The notes: a model not told the origin generated them from the sequence alone. Positions 27,568 to 36,541 are shown, counted from the first letter of the stretch. The stretch: DNA of 64,000 nt from JAAAOZ01 sp964496595 (GCA_964496595.1 CAZCAI010000001.1:52193-116192); one strand, 5' to 3'. Numbers and translations: made by a program.

Positions 27568-28302
27568 ATGAACCGCAAACCTGTATCGCTAGTCCTAGTC
27601 GTGCTCTTGATGTTGTCCTTAGTCTTCGTCGGATGTAAACGCACCGCCGCGCCGGATTTACCAGACATTCCGGAAGAAGAAGAAGCCTTCGTAGATGCCA
27701 CAGCGGAAGCTGCTGGTGATGAAGGTGAAGCTATCCTCGATTTGGCCGAACAGCACACCGATCAACAAGAAGGTGAGGGAGAGGATGAAGCTGAAGGCGA
27801 GGAGCCAGAAGAAACCCCCATCGTCACCGAAGAAGCTACCCCCACCGAAGCGCCTCCCGAACCAACGCCTGAGGTCACCACGCCTGAGCCAACGGAGGCT
27901 CCAACCGAGGCGACCCCAGAAGAGGAGACGCCCGCGCCCACGGAGGAAGCCGTCGCCACATCAGGCCCCAGCACGCACATCGTCCAGCCTGGCGAGAATC
28001 TCTTCCGCATTGCCCTGCGTTACGGCACATCGGTCGAAAACCTCGCGCAAGTAAATGGCATCACCAACCCGGCGCGGATTTATGTTGGGCAGAAGCTCAC
28101 CATTCCCGGTACGGGAGGAGATGGAGAAACCCCGCCCCCCAGCGGCGATGGCGCGACAACGCACGTCGTCCAGCCTGGCGAGAACCTCTTCCGCATTGCT
28201 CTGCGCTATAATTACGATTACTTCTATCTGGCGCGGTACAATGACATCAGCAATCCGGCCACGATTTATCCCGGCCAGGTGATTAAGATCCCTCAAAACT
28301 AA
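27568..28302 (+). CDS. LysM-repeat lipoprotein
   Basis: This 244-residue protein starts with a hydrophobic leader ending LSLVFVGC, a plausible though not perfect lipobox. A long Glu/Pro/Thr-rich linker (about 30-140) is followed by two LysM domains. Each carries HIVQPGENLFRIALRYG or its near copy, and INGITNPARIYVGQKLTIPG-like endings. LysM modules bind N-acetylglucosamine polymers such as peptidoglycan, so the protein likely sits at the outer face of the membrane and spans to the wall. GAAAGGAG lies 7 nt before the ATG. The rRNA methylase gene starts 6 nt after it. Confidence 0.83.
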   Translation: MNRKPVSLVLVVLLMLSLVFVGCKRTAAPDLPDIPEEEEAFVDATAEAAGDEGEAILDLAEQHTDQQEGEGEDEAEGEEPEETPIVTEEATPTEAPPEPTPEVTTPEPTEAPTEATPEEETPAPTEEAVATSGPSTHIVQPGENLFRIALRYGTSVENLAQVNGITNPARIYVGQKLTIPGTGGDGETPPPSGDGATTHVVQPGENLFRIALRYNYDYFYLARYNDISNPATIYPGQVIKIPQN

Positions 28303-28308
28303 ATTAAT

Positions 28309-29103
28309 TTGGTTTTAGAGATCACCAGCCCCAATAATACACACATACGGCGGGTGCAAGCGCTTCAGCGCAGCACCCGCCGTCGCTCACGTGAAAAGCT
28401 GATGGTGGCCGAGGGGACGCGCCTGGTGCAAGAAGCGCTGGCCTCTCAACTCCCCATCGAAGAGGCTTTTTTCACCGCCAACTTCGCCGCCGAGCCGGAA
28501 GGACGCGAGATCCTCGCAACCTTTGAGAAGCGTCAGATTCGGCATGCCCAAGCGCCAGAGGATCTGATGCTGGCGATGTCGGACACAGACACCCCCCAAG
28601 GGATTCTGGTTGTGCTCCCCACGCCGGAGATTCCCCCCGGCCCGCCGGAATTCATTCTCGCGCCGGACAACATTCGCGACCCCGGCAATTTGGGCACGAT
28701 GCTCCGCACCGCGTGGGCGACCAATGTCTCTCAGGTATTGTTGCCGCCCGGCAACGTCGATGTCACCAACCCCAAGGTCGTGCGCGCTGGGATGGGCGCG
28801 CATTTCTATGTGCCGATTCGCGCGGTCACGTGGGATGATCTGCGCGCGATGATAGCCCCTGCCCAGGTATGGCTGGCCGAGATGCGCGAGGGGGTCCCCT
28901 ATAGTGAGGCCGATTGGCGCGGAAACATCGCGCTCATCATCGGCGGGGAGGCTGCCGGCGCCGGCCCGGAAGCGCGCGCCTTAGCTCAGCGCCACGTCAC
29001 TATCCCGATGGCGCCCGGCGTGGATTCGCTTAACGCGGCCATCGCGGCGGCCATCCTGATGTTCGAGGTTGCCCGCCAGCAATCGCGCTTGCGACCCGCA
29101 TAG
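28309..29103 (+). CDS. TrmH/SpoU-family RNA 2'-O-methyltransferase
   Basis: This 264-residue enzyme has the substrate-binding N-terminal domain (SPNNTHIRRVQALQ, VAEGTRLVQEAL) and the SPOUT knot with all three motifs: NIRDPGNLGTMLRTAWA, then LLPPGNVDVTNPKVVRAGMG, and IIGGEAAGAGPEA...IPMAPGVDSLNAAIAAAI. It should methylate a ribose 2'-OH in rRNA or tRNA; the exact site cannot be read. The start is a TTG at 28309 with no ATG upstream in frame and no obvious ribosome-binding site. The short gap to the LysM gene suggests coupled translation. Confidence 0.87.
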   Translation: MVLEITSPNNTHIRRVQALQRSTRRRSREKLMVAEGTRLVQEALASQLPIEEAFFTANFAAEPEGREILATFEKRQIRHAQAPEDLMLAMSDTDTPQGILVVLPTPEIPPGPPEFILAPDNIRDPGNLGTMLRTAWATNVSQVLLPPGNVDVTNPKVVRAGMGAHFYVPIRAVTWDDLRAMIAPAQVWLAEMREGVPYSEADWRGNIALIIGGEAAGAGPEARALAQRHVTIPMAPGVDSLNAAIAAAILMFEVARQQSRLRPA

Positions 29104-29117
29104 CTCACCCCAGGGCG

Positions 29118-29819
29118 CTACGCGATGTGATCTACCACCTCGATGGCGTTGAGGGTCATCTGGTACAGAAAAATGCGCTGGAGGAGATCGGCATCGTGGG
29201 GCAGCGCCCCGATCTCCCGCGCCGTCTCTACCGCTATATCGTAAGTCTGCACGCAATCGGCCGGCACGATCACGCGCACGCCCTCTTCCCCGCGAGCATT
29301 CGCGCGCATCCGCAGATCCATCGCCATCTCGTAGATGCAGATGTCTGTGCAGACCCCCACCACGATGAAGGTCGTGATTTCAGGATGCTCCCCCAGCCAA
29401 TCCGGCAACGCTGTCCCCATCATGCTGCTGATCGAGTTCTTCTCAAAGACGATAAAATCCTCCGAGAATGGCAGCGCCAGCAGCTCCGGGATCGTCTCGC
29501 TCTCCTCGCTGCCGGCGACGCAGTGCGGGGGAAAGGCAGCGAACTCTACGGCTTGCTCATCGTGCGTATCCTGCATCAGGAGGCAGTGCTGCACTCCAGC
29601 CTCGTGCAGCGCCGTGAAGAGCGCCGCCACCTGCGGCACGATTCCCTGCGCGCGCGGACTGGACAACGGCCCCACAGTGCAGAAGCCCTTCAGCAGATCC
29701 TCGGAAATCACTGCCGTTGTCTCAGGCTCGATATCTTCCAAGACTAAGACGGGCAACGACGCCTCCCATTCGCTCAACCACGTCAAAAACGGTTCGCTTT
29801 GTGCTATTTCATCCTTCAT
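29118..29819 (-). CDS. Isochorismatase-fold hydrolase, nicotinamidase-like
   Basis: This 233-residue protein has the cysteine-hydrolase elements of the nicotinamidase group: SEDLLKGFC near the N terminus, the metal/substrate region FPPHCVAGSEESE, the lysine in VFEKNSISSMMGT, and the nucleophile in VVGVCTDICI. Nicotinamidase converts nicotinamide to nicotinate in NAD salvage. The Nudix gene just upstream in the same operon supports a pyridine-nucleotide role. The start at 29819 (MKDEIAQ) follows GGGGTG; the frame extends to an ATG at 29858 that overlaps the Nudix stop as ATGA, so the longer form is possible. Confidence 0.75.
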   Translation of the reverse strand: MKDEIAQSEPFLTWLSEWEASLPVLVLEDIEPETTAVISEDLLKGFCTVGPLSSPRAQGIVPQVAALFTALHEAGVQHCLLMQDTHDEQAVEFAAFPPHCVAGSEESETIPELLALPFSEDFIVFEKNSISSMMGTALPDWLGEHPEITTFIVVGVCTDICIYEMAMDLRMRANARGEEGVRVIVPADCVQTYDIAVETAREIGALPHDADLLQRIFLYQMTLNAIEVVDHIA

Positions 29820-29854
29820 AATCACCCCACAGCACTCCACTCTCCTGCTTCCTA

Positions 29855-30304
29855 TCATTCGCTGATCCGCTGATCCGCTGTCTGTAAAATCTTCGCGTGA
29901 TCGAAGGCCAGCGGCGGCAACCCTTCCCCCTCTTTACCCCAGGGCCACCAGGCAGCCTTCGCCGCATCGTCGCCGGCCACGACGTCCAACGTCACGCCCT
30001 GGGGCAAGCGACCGAGGAATGCCACGGAGACCGTCCAGCCGCGCGGATCACGGCCCGGTTCTCCAAAGGCGGCTAACTGCCGCAGTTCGATCTCGGCGAC
30101 GCCCGTCTCCTCGTGCAGTTCGCGCAGGGCCGCGTGCGCCAGGCGCTCCTCCGGCTCGACAAATCCACCCGGCAGCGCCCAGCGCCCGGCAAAGGGCGGG
30201 TGTTTGCGCTCGATCAGCAAGACCTCGCGTCCAGAAGCTCCCTGTCGCCAGAGAACCACGTCCACGGTCAACATCGGGCGCGGATAGTCATAGGTATAGG
30301 TCAT
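29855..30304 (-). CDS. Nudix hydrolase, ADP-ribose pyrophosphatase-like
   Basis: This 149-residue protein has a complete Nudix box (GGFVEPEERLAHAALRELHEETGV), including the RELHEE metal ligands. The stretch FGEPGRDPRGWTVSVAF is typical of ADP-ribose pyrophosphatases and of the Nudix half of NrtR regulators, but no winged-helix domain follows. It would hydrolyse a nucleoside diphosphate derivative in the cytoplasm. The ATG overlaps the DUF624 stop as ATGA, so translation is probably coupled. Confidence 0.84.
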   Translation of the reverse strand: MTYTYDYPRPMLTVDVVLWRQGASGREVLLIERKHPPFAGRWALPGGFVEPEERLAHAALRELHEETGVAEIELRQLAAFGEPGRDPRGWTVSVAFLGRLPQGVTLDVVAGDDAAKAAWWPWGKEGEGLPPLAFDHAKILQTADQRISE

Positions 30305-30987
30305 AGCTTATGCTCTTTCTCCGCACTCTTTACTGACGCCTCCGGCCCATCTTCCCCCGCCTCCTGCGCCTCAAGCAGCGGCAGCACCAACGCGCGGAAA
30401 CTGGTGAAGCTCAATACTGTAATGTAGGCCGGGGTGAGGATCAAAAATATCGGGGCAAACATACTGATGATGAGGATCAAACCCGAAAAGAGCGTCCACA
30501 TTAACGTCTGGATCGGGTAGGCAAAGGTCAGGTAGAGGCTATTGCGCACAGCAAGGAAGATGCCGCCTGTATTCTGTTCGATCAGCGCGGAGCTAATGTA
30601 AAAGGCTACACATGTCCACAATAACAACATTGCCAGGGCGAGGGACGTCATGGCTAAAATGATGTTGTTGTTATCAATGGGAGAGATCTGTGGCGTGTTG
30701 TAAAACCAGAGGTTAGAGAAAATCACAATATATCCAAACAAGACGATCAAGAGGACGCCCCACGCCCGCACGCCATAGCGCTTCACGCCATCCCAGTAAT
30801 CGCTCCAATGGATGCTTTCACGACGCACGATGCGATGGGCGGCGTACCACAAGCCCGCCAGCGCAAAGGGGCCGGGAAGGATCAGCAAACACGCCACGAA
30901 CGTCGCCGCGCCCATCATCACCAGATGAAGAAGCTCGTCGTAATAGCTAACGGAAGCTTCCGCAATCACACTGAAAACTTTCTTCAT
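30301..30987 (-). CDS. DUF624/YesL-like membrane protein
   Basis: This 228-residue protein has about five TM helices. The pattern LLILPGPFALAGLWYAAHRI followed by SIHWSDYWDGVKRYG is the DUF624 (YesL/YesV) signature. Members often sit in polysaccharide-use loci, but their function is unknown. The ATG at 30987 follows the upstream stop by 5 nt with GGGAG ahead. Confidence 0.7.
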   Translation of the reverse strand: MKKVFSVIAEASVSYYDELLHLVMMGAATFVACLLILPGPFALAGLWYAAHRIVRRESIHWSDYWDGVKRYGVRAWGVLLIVLFGYIVIFSNLWFYNTPQISPIDNNNIILAMTSLALAMLLLWTCVAFYISSALIEQNTGGIFLAVRNSLYLTFAYPIQTLMWTLFSGLILIISMFAPIFLILTPAYITVLSFTSFRALVLPLLEAQEAGEDGPEASVKSAEKEHKL

Positions 30988-30992
30988 AATGC

Positions 30993-33335
30993 TTACCAAC
31001 TCCCCTGCACAGTAACTTCAATCTGCACCATGACGCCTTTATCTGATTGCGCCGCTAATTGCACTCGCACACCCTGCTCTGGATCGAAGTGCGCCGCCGC
31101 CGTCTCTCCCTCAAGATGCAGCGAGCGCCCCGCCGGCGGCAGGGCATAAGATGACCACGTCTCCTGCTCCCAATCCCACAATGCGATTCCCTCCACCTCC
31201 ATCGGTGAGGAAGAAGTCCCCGGCGGAGGTGAAATCCAGGGCGGCTGCGAAAGTGTCACGGTCAGAGCATCCGCGCGATTGATCTGCAAATAGGAAGGGA
31301 CGACATATCGCACCTCGGCGGTTGGCTCTCCCATCGAGAGAACAGCCTCCTCTTGCAGCCACCCGCCCTCAACCGAGGAGCGATCCGGGATCAACGGCAA
31401 GCGCAGACTGCCGGCGCTTTGCTGCGGGCAGGGCGCGCGAATGACCCAACAGCTTTCCGAAACCTGGGTGCCTCTGAGGCCTTCCGCCGGGAAAGGCACG
31501 CCCTCCGTTTCGGCCACCAGATAACATGAGAGCGAGCTTCGAATCTCTTCGGCGCCGGGGGGATAGGGCATCGATGGGGTGGGAAAGTAGTAGCCTCCAT
31601 AATGCGGACTCTCACAAAATGTCATGTTTTCCGCGCGCCCTTGGGTGGTGGTGTCGGTGACGGGCCACGAGACGCGCGTCGCGGTCTCAGGCTCCACGGT
31701 GGTGGTTAATGGCAGATGGTGCATAACCTCATCATTGTAGAAAAGTAGCTTCACATTTTTAAGTGCGACTTCGCTGAGGATCTCACCGACAACCCACGGC
31801 GCTCCATCACGCGCTTCGAGGCGTAAATCGGCCTGGAGCTGCAAGGGGGAGATTTCACCCGCTGCTCCCCATGTCACAACACCCAGGGAGCGAGGAATCA
31901 CGATTTCGCTCTCAATCTGGCTTTCCAAATTGACTTCGACGGGGAACGGCTCGCCTGAGTTGTACCAGCCATCAAAGCGATAGCCGCCAAATAGGGGCCG
32001 GGGCTTTCCCGCTACGCGCCACGACAGATCTCGCACGCGCGGCGCATAGACCGCAGCGCCCTGGAAGACGCGCGCGGGCATATCGGGGGCGCTGACGTAG
32101 ATCGTCGCGCGCTCATGGAACAAGGGGAAAGTGCGCGAGAACACGCCGCTCAAGACTAAGGAAAGCAGCAATAACGAGGTCACAATCCAAAGAGGCAACA
32201 ACGCCCATGCCAGAATTGGACGTCGCAGCCGCCGGACAATCCACAATGTCCCCGGCCCCATCAGGAATAAGTAGATGGGGAACAGGAGGAGCCATTGCCA
32301 CAAGCGTGGGAAATCCGACATAGGCATTTGTAAGAGCTGCTGAGCTTGCGGCTGAAGCACGGAGGAGATATCCGATGATGCGAATGGAAGCGTGACCGCC
32401 GGTATCTGATCCCCTTCCCACAACTTCGCTATCTCCACTTGACCGGCGGGTTCGATCAGATCCCAACCGACAACATCGACGACGCCTGATCCCATCCGCT
32501 CGCGGGCAGCGATGATCATGTCGCCTTCGGAGAGGAGGGAGGAGGCCGTATCACGCAAGGCCAGCGAGGTGACAGCAACGCGGCCCTCGGCGTCGCCGCC
32601 GTTCCGATTACTTAAGACCGCCGCATCGATAAGATGGGTCTCGCGAACCTCGGCGATGCGTAATTTGGCCGGGAAGCCATTCAATGCTTGCGAAAGCGTC
32701 GGGCCGCCGCCCATAATGATATGACCTCCCATCCCTACCCAACTGACTAACGCCTCGCGCTGTTGATCCGTCAACGCGGAGGTCGCCATCCCGTTGAGCA
32801 ACAGAAGATCGACAGCATCCCAGGCTTGAGGAAGCTCAGGCAAGAGCGCCAAATCTTGGATCCATATCCGCGCCTCACATGCTGCCAGATCATAATCGGC
32901 CATATCGCGCGCGTCGACGACCACGCAGACACGATCTTTGGCGTTAGGACGGCTCAACGAGAGTGGAGATCGTTTTGCTTGCTCCGCATCTTGCAAGATC
33001 ACCTCATAGTCCAGGCCGTCTTCAACGTAAAGTGGGATGCGATATTGCTTGTAGGAACGGGCCGGCAAGTGCACCGATCGCCGATAGGTGACTTCACGCC
33101 GACCATCAATCACCAATAACGATCCTTCCCAATCGCCCACCTCGTTGCGCAACGCCACGCGCACCTCGGTCCATCCCGGCATCCGAAGATGGTCTTCCCA
33201 GGCAGCGGTCGCTATCATCTCCGGGAAATTGTCCGGCGTTTGCGCGCGCGCCTCTCGAGCAAGGCCCAAGGTCAGCAAGAGCACGCCTAAAAGCAGCCCC
33301 GGCCATATTCGCACTGGATTTCTTTTCAGGAACAT
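30993..33335 (-). CDS. Large exported membrane protein of unknown function
   Basis: I do not recognise a named family. The 780-residue product has a signal peptide ending near REARAQ, a beta-rich extracytoplasmic region, and a Rossmann-like stretch at about 130-240 (ALVSWVGMGGHIIMGGGPTL). The latter resembles the gatase-like domain seen in some bacterial membrane proteins, without an evident catalytic cysteine. Two TM helices follow near 345-405, and then a ~370-residue C-terminal extracytoplasmic part. The ATG shares one base with the rlmI stop (TGATG), which implies coupled translation. Confidence 0.6.
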   Translation of the reverse strand: MFLKRNPVRIWPGLLLGVLLLTLGLAREARAQTPDNFPEMIATAAWEDHLRMPGWTEVRVALRNEVGDWEGSLLVIDGRREVTYRRSVHLPARSYKQYRIPLYVEDGLDYEVILQDAEQAKRSPLSLSRPNAKDRVCVVVDARDMADYDLAACEARIWIQDLALLPELPQAWDAVDLLLLNGMATSALTDQQREALVSWVGMGGHIIMGGGPTLSQALNGFPAKLRIAEVRETHLIDAAVLSNRNGGDAEGRVAVTSLALRDTASSLLSEGDMIIAARERMGSGVVDVVGWDLIEPAGQVEIAKLWEGDQIPAVTLPFASSDISSVLQPQAQQLLQMPMSDFPRLWQWLLLFPIYLFLMGPGTLWIVRRLRRPILAWALLPLWIVTSLLLLSLVLSGVFSRTFPLFHERATIYVSAPDMPARVFQGAAVYAPRVRDLSWRVAGKPRPLFGGYRFDGWYNSGEPFPVEVNLESQIESEIVIPRSLGVVTWGAAGEISPLQLQADLRLEARDGAPWVVGEILSEVALKNVKLLFYNDEVMHHLPLTTTVEPETATRVSWPVTDTTTQGRAENMTFCESPHYGGYYFPTPSMPYPPGAEEIRSSLSCYLVAETEGVPFPAEGLRGTQVSESCWVIRAPCPQQSAGSLRLPLIPDRSSVEGGWLQEEAVLSMGEPTAEVRYVVPSYLQINRADALTVTLSQPPWISPPPGTSSSPMEVEGIALWDWEQETWSSYALPPAGRSLHLEGETAAAHFDPEQGVRVQLAAQSDKGVMVQIEVTVQGSW

Positions 33336-34582
33336 CAATTCACCACCCGACAGATCAAGCCTTTGAGATACGCGCTCTCCGGGAAGGTCACCGCCGTGGG
33401 ATGATCGCTCCCTTGCGCCAGATAGCCGACGATCTGGGTCGCGCGGTCAGCGTCCAAGGCGGCGCCGAAGACGATCTTCTGAAAGAGATCGGCGGAGATG
33501 ATGCCGGAGCAGGAGAAGGTAAAGAGCAGCCCACCGGGCCGCAGGAGATGCAGCGCCTGGAGGTTGATGTCCTTGTAGCCGCGGCTGGCGGCGGGGACAT
33601 CCCGCTTGGAGGTTGCGAATTTGGGCGGGTCGAGCACGATCATATCGAAGCGCCGGCCCGCTGCTCGTAGCGTCCGCAGCGCCTCGAACGCATCAGTGGT
33701 GATGTCTTCGACGGCGACATCCGATCCCCACAGGTTATTGAGCGCCATATTCTCGCGCCCCAACGCCAACGCATCGGTCGAGCTTTCGATGTTGACCACA
33801 GAGTCCGCGCCGCCCGCCAGCCCGTAGATACCGAAGCCGCCCGTGTAGGCGAAGACGTTCAGCAAATCGGGCGCGGATTTGGCGCGGCGCCACGCCGCGA
33901 TGGACTCCCGCAATCGCTGTCGATTGGGGCGTTGATCCAGGTAAAAGCCGGTCTTGTGCCCCGCCCGGACATCGACTAAAAAGCGCAAGCCGTGCTCCAG
34001 AATTTCCATATAGTCGGACAACGGCGCGCCTTGGATGAGGCCGGCGCGGAGGGGCAGTCCTTCTTTTTCGCGCACCTCCGTATCGCTGCGCTCGTAGAGC
34101 GTCGCGGGCGCCAATCCCTGCTCGGATGCGACGCGCCAGATGGCCGCGGCGAGCATCTCGCGGCGCATCTCGACGCCGGCAGATAAGTGTTGGATCACGA
34201 TCACGTCGGCGTATCGATCCACGATCAAGCCGGGCAGGCCGTCCGATTCGGCGTTGACCCATCGACATGCCGTGGTCTGCGGATCGGCCAAGAGCGGTGC
34301 GCGGGCCGAAAGCGCGCGGCGTAACCGCCCTTCCCAAAAATCCGCGGATTCGACGGCGGCATCCTGCCGCCAGGAAAAGAGCCGGACCCGAATTTGTGAA
34401 TGGGGGCTGTAATGGCCCCAGGCTAAAAAGTCGCCGCTCGCCTGGAGCACGGCGACCAGACCGCCCAGGGGAGGATCATCGCCGATGATGCTATCCACGG
34501 CGCCAGAGAAGATCCACGGATGACGGCGCCGAACCGCCGCCTCGCGTCCAGATTTGAGTATCACACGCGCATAATCAAGCAC
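33335..34582 (-). CDS. rlmI: rRNA large-subunit cytosine methyltransferase, RlmI type
   Basis: This 415-residue protein has an N-terminal PUA domain (about 1-80, RVILKSGREAAVRRRHPWIFSG). A linking domain with VNAESDGLPGLIVDRYADVI is followed by a SAM methyltransferase domain with LLNVFAYTGGFGIYGLAGGA and MIVLDPPKFA. RlmI makes m5C1962 in 23S rRNA; that site is assumed from the family. The C-terminal half lacks the usual catalytic Cys pair of NOL1/NSUN enzymes but keeps the RlmI-type FTFSCSG. The start is GTG with GAGGAGG 4 nt upstream. It heads a five-gene overlapping operon. Confidence 0.86.
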   Translation of the reverse strand: MLDYARVILKSGREAAVRRRHPWIFSGAVDSIIGDDPPLGGLVAVLQASGDFLAWGHYSPHSQIRVRLFSWRQDAAVESADFWEGRLRRALSARAPLLADPQTTACRWVNAESDGLPGLIVDRYADVIVIQHLSAGVEMRREMLAAAIWRVASEQGLAPATLYERSDTEVREKEGLPLRAGLIQGAPLSDYMEILEHGLRFLVDVRAGHKTGFYLDQRPNRQRLRESIAAWRRAKSAPDLLNVFAYTGGFGIYGLAGGADSVVNIESSTDALALGRENMALNNLWGSDVAVEDITTDAFEALRTLRAAGRRFDMIVLDPPKFATSKRDVPAASRGYKDINLQALHLLRPGGLLFTFSCSGIISADLFQKIVFGAALDADRATQIVGYLAQGSDHPTAVTFPESAYLKGLICRVVN

Positions 34583-34672
34583 GCAGCCTCCTCGTAAATC
34601 ACTCGTAAAATCAGTTGACCGTTACAGGGGACAACCATCAAGAGCCACGCTTCATCTTATCGCAATCGAGAC

Positions 34673-34710
34673 AAAAAAGCAACCCCAGGCCAAACCAGCC
34701 GGGGGTTGTT
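34673..34710 (-). terminator. Rho-independent terminator after the Hsp20 pair
   Basis: Read on the minus strand, CAACCCCC pairs with GGGGTTG around a GC-rich loop and is followed by TTTTTT (34678-34673). It lies 28 bp past the stop of the second hsp20 gene. Confidence 0.8.
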
Positions 34711-34737
34711 GTGCTAATATGCAAATGCAACGGGATG

Positions 34738-35217
34738 TCAACTCTTCTCGCCGACCTGGCCTTCGATGGTGTGTGCCGGCTCGTTAACGTTGACGTGAAT
34801 GGTCTTCGGGCGAACCTCCAGCGCTTTCGGTAAGGCCAGGGTCAAGACGCCGTTGTCGATCTTCGCCTCGATCCGCTCTGCCGCCACCGGGACGTTCAAC
34901 ACCAGTGTGCGGGTGAATTTTCCGCGCGCACGCTCTACCGCCACGTACTCGACGTTTTCCAGCGGCGCCGGGATCTGCCCGCTGATGGTCAAGCGATCCT
35001 CGCGGAGGGTGATGTCCACATCCTCCGGCGCGAGGCCGGGCAACGAGGCCTGGATGATAATCTCATCGGTGGTGGTGTAGATATCGACGGGTAGGCGTAA
35101 CACCTCTTCTCCGCCGCGCTTGATCGGCCCCAGCGAGCGCTGGACCCAATCGGGTATCCAGCGGTCGGGATCGAGAACGCGGCGCATCGTGTCGTCAAGT
35201 TCAGAGATTGAGAACAT
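34738..35217 (-). CDS. Small heat-shock protein, Hsp20 family (second gene)
   Basis: This 159-residue protein carries an alpha-crystallin domain (about 45-140), with LPGLAPEDVDITLREDRLTI and GKFTRTLVLNVPVAAERIEA, and the dimerising GVLTLALPK. The C-terminal extension has the short V-x-I/V-like motif PKTIHV used for oligomer contacts. It is an ATP-independent holdase. AGGAGG precedes the ATG. It lies 9 bp after the first hsp20 gene, and the pair may form mixed oligomers. Confidence 0.88.
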   Translation of the reverse strand: MFSISELDDTMRRVLDPDRWIPDWVQRSLGPIKRGGEEVLRLPVDIYTTTDEIIIQASLPGLAPEDVDITLREDRLTISGQIPAPLENVEYVAVERARGKFTRTLVLNVPVAAERIEAKIDNGVLTLALPKALEVRPKTIHVNVNEPAHTIEGQVGEKS

Positions 35218-35226
35218 CGCGGCCTC

Positions 35227-35685
35227 CTATTTCGCGGAGACGGGAATGGACTTGGCCTTCAGTGCCGCCTGCTTGGGCAGAGTGAGAGTCAGCACACCAT
35301 CGCGGAAATTAGCATCGGCGGCATCCACATCCACGCCTTCGGGCAGTTGCACACTGCGCGAGAACGAGCCGTAATGGCACTCGCGGAAGAGATAGCTCTT
35401 CTCGTCGATCTTCTCCTCTTCCTTACCCTCTTTGACATCCTCCTTGACTTCGCCTTTGATCGTCAGGGTGTCGCCGGTCACAGAAAGCTCCACATCCTCC
35501 GGCCGCACGCCCGGCAGAGAGGCCTTCAACACGAAAATTTCTGGCGTTTCGTACATATCTAACGCCGGTCTGGGCAACAGCATCCGATCCACCTGGTGCA
35601 AAGAGCGGGACAAAGTCCCAACCAACGCGCGATCCATCATATCTCGCATCGAAAGCAATTCATCTAAATCCTTCGGTATAGCCAT
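35227..35685 (-). CDS. Small heat-shock protein, Hsp20 family (first gene)
   Basis: This 152-residue protein has an alpha-crystallin domain with LPGVRPEDVELSVTGDTLTI, the insert KGEVKEDVKEGKEEEKI, GSFSRSVQLPEGVDVDAADA and GVLTLTLPK. The C-terminal KAKSIPV carries an I-x-V-type anchor. It is clearly diverged from its downstream neighbour, so the duplication is old. AAGGAGG precedes the ATG. I see no CIRCE element upstream. Confidence 0.9.
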   Translation of the reverse strand: MAIPKDLDELLSMRDMMDRALVGTLSRSLHQVDRMLLPRPALDMYETPEIFVLKASLPGVRPEDVELSVTGDTLTIKGEVKEDVKEGKEEEKIDEKSYLFRECHYGSFSRSVQLPEGVDVDAADANFRDGVLTLTLPKQAALKAKSIPVSAK

Positions 35686-35822
35686 AGTGCGCCCTCCTTA
35701 TGTTAAGTTAAACCAAATTAAGTTAGGTCTCCGGAACAAACTTTTCAAGCATCTTGCCTGCCGCATCCTGCATCTACATGTTAGCACACGAGCATTAGAA
35801 TTAAATATGATGACGCAGAAAC

Positions 35823-35854
35823 AAAAAGCCCTCCTCGTGCTGACGGAAGGCTTT
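35823..35854 (-). terminator. Rho-independent terminator of the GTPase operon
   Basis: On the minus strand AAAGCCTTCC pairs with GGAGGGCTTT (10 bp, one T-G pair, 10-nt loop... GTCAGCACGA) and is followed by a short T-run. It lies about 170 bp past the GTPase stop, beyond the structured repeat. Confidence 0.6.
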
Positions 35855-35860
35855 GAATCC

Positions 35861-36004
35861 CTAGTGCAGCGCGGCGGAAGTTCCTCCCCAGTTAGCTACG
35901 CTCGGAGCGGATCATCAGATCCGCGACTCTACGTCGGAACGGGGATCTGACGATCCCCTGGGAGCAAATTTAACTGGGGTGCCATTTATGCCGCGCGGTA
36001 CTAG
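35861..36004. repeat. 144-bp multi-hairpin (cloverleaf-like) intergenic element
   Basis: The ends CTAGTGCAGCGCGGC (35861-35875) and GCCGCGCGGTACTAG (35990-36004) pair over 15 bp with two mismatches. Inside, CCCCAGTTA (35886-35894) pairs perfectly with TAACTGGGG (35971-35979). Within that are two perfect 7-bp hairpins with 4-nt loops: GCGGATC/GATCCGC (35907-35924) and GGGGATC/GATCCCC (35941-35958). A small CGAC/GTCG stem lies between them. No coding frame fits. The 335-bp gap between hsp20 and the GTPase gene holds only this element and the terminator at 35823-35854. Confidence 0.75.
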
Positions 36005-36020
36005 AGAGATATGTGGCAAT

Positions 36021-36539
36021 TCACCCCTCTAAGAGCTGTTGGGCGATCAAAAAGACTTGATCGACCGAAGCCGGGTCTTGAGCCACGCAGGGGACAACCG
36101 GGACATCCTTAGGCAACGACAACAACTGGGAGATTTCCCGGGGCGCCATCGCGCCGCTCAGATCCTGCTTATTTGCCACGACCAGGTAAGGGACTTTCGA
36201 TTGCTTGAGGAACAATCGTGTAATCTGCTTGGCGTCCATCAGCGAGCCTTTATCGGTGCTATCGACGAGCAACACAAAGGCGCTCATCTCACGGGCCAGG
36301 ATCTTCCACATAAACTCAAATCGCTCCTGCCCCGGTGTACCATGAAGGTGAAAGACCACCTGATTCATGCGCTTTTGGCCATAATCCAGTGCCACCGTGG
36401 TCTCTTGCTTGATCCCCGAAAGCGCCGGATCGGTGATCTTTCGCTCGGTTGTCACGATGTCGATATCACTGGCGGTCTTGATAAAGGCCGTCTTCCCCGC
36501 ATTAAAGGGGCCGGTGATGACTACTTTGTATGATTGCAT
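36021..36539 (-). CDS. Small Ras-like GTPase
   Basis: This 172-residue protein has the P-loop GPFNAGKTAFI, a switch region with TTVALDYGQ, G3 as GTPGQERF and G4 as ANKQD. These match the bacterial Rab/MglA-like GTPases, although G3 has the eukaryote-like G-x-P-G-Q-E form. The catalytic Gln is present. Such GTPases act as molecular switches for polarity or regulation and often sit near kinases or response regulators, as here. It starts 2 bp after the stop of the response-regulator gene. Confidence 0.88.
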   Translation of the reverse strand: MQSYKVVITGPFNAGKTAFIKTASDIDIVTTERKITDPALSGIKQETTVALDYGQKRMNQVVFHLHGTPGQERFEFMWKILAREMSAFVLLVDSTDKGSLMDAKQITRLFLKQSKVPYLVVANKQDLSGAMAPREISQLLSLPKDVPVVPCVAQDPASVDQVFLIAQQLLEG

Positions 36540-36541
36540 AC

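Noticed and set aside
35686..35820. CIRCE heat-shock operator upstream of the hsp20 genes
   Set aside because: TTAGCAC occurs near 35781, but the matching GAGTGCTAA arm at 9-nt spacing is absent.
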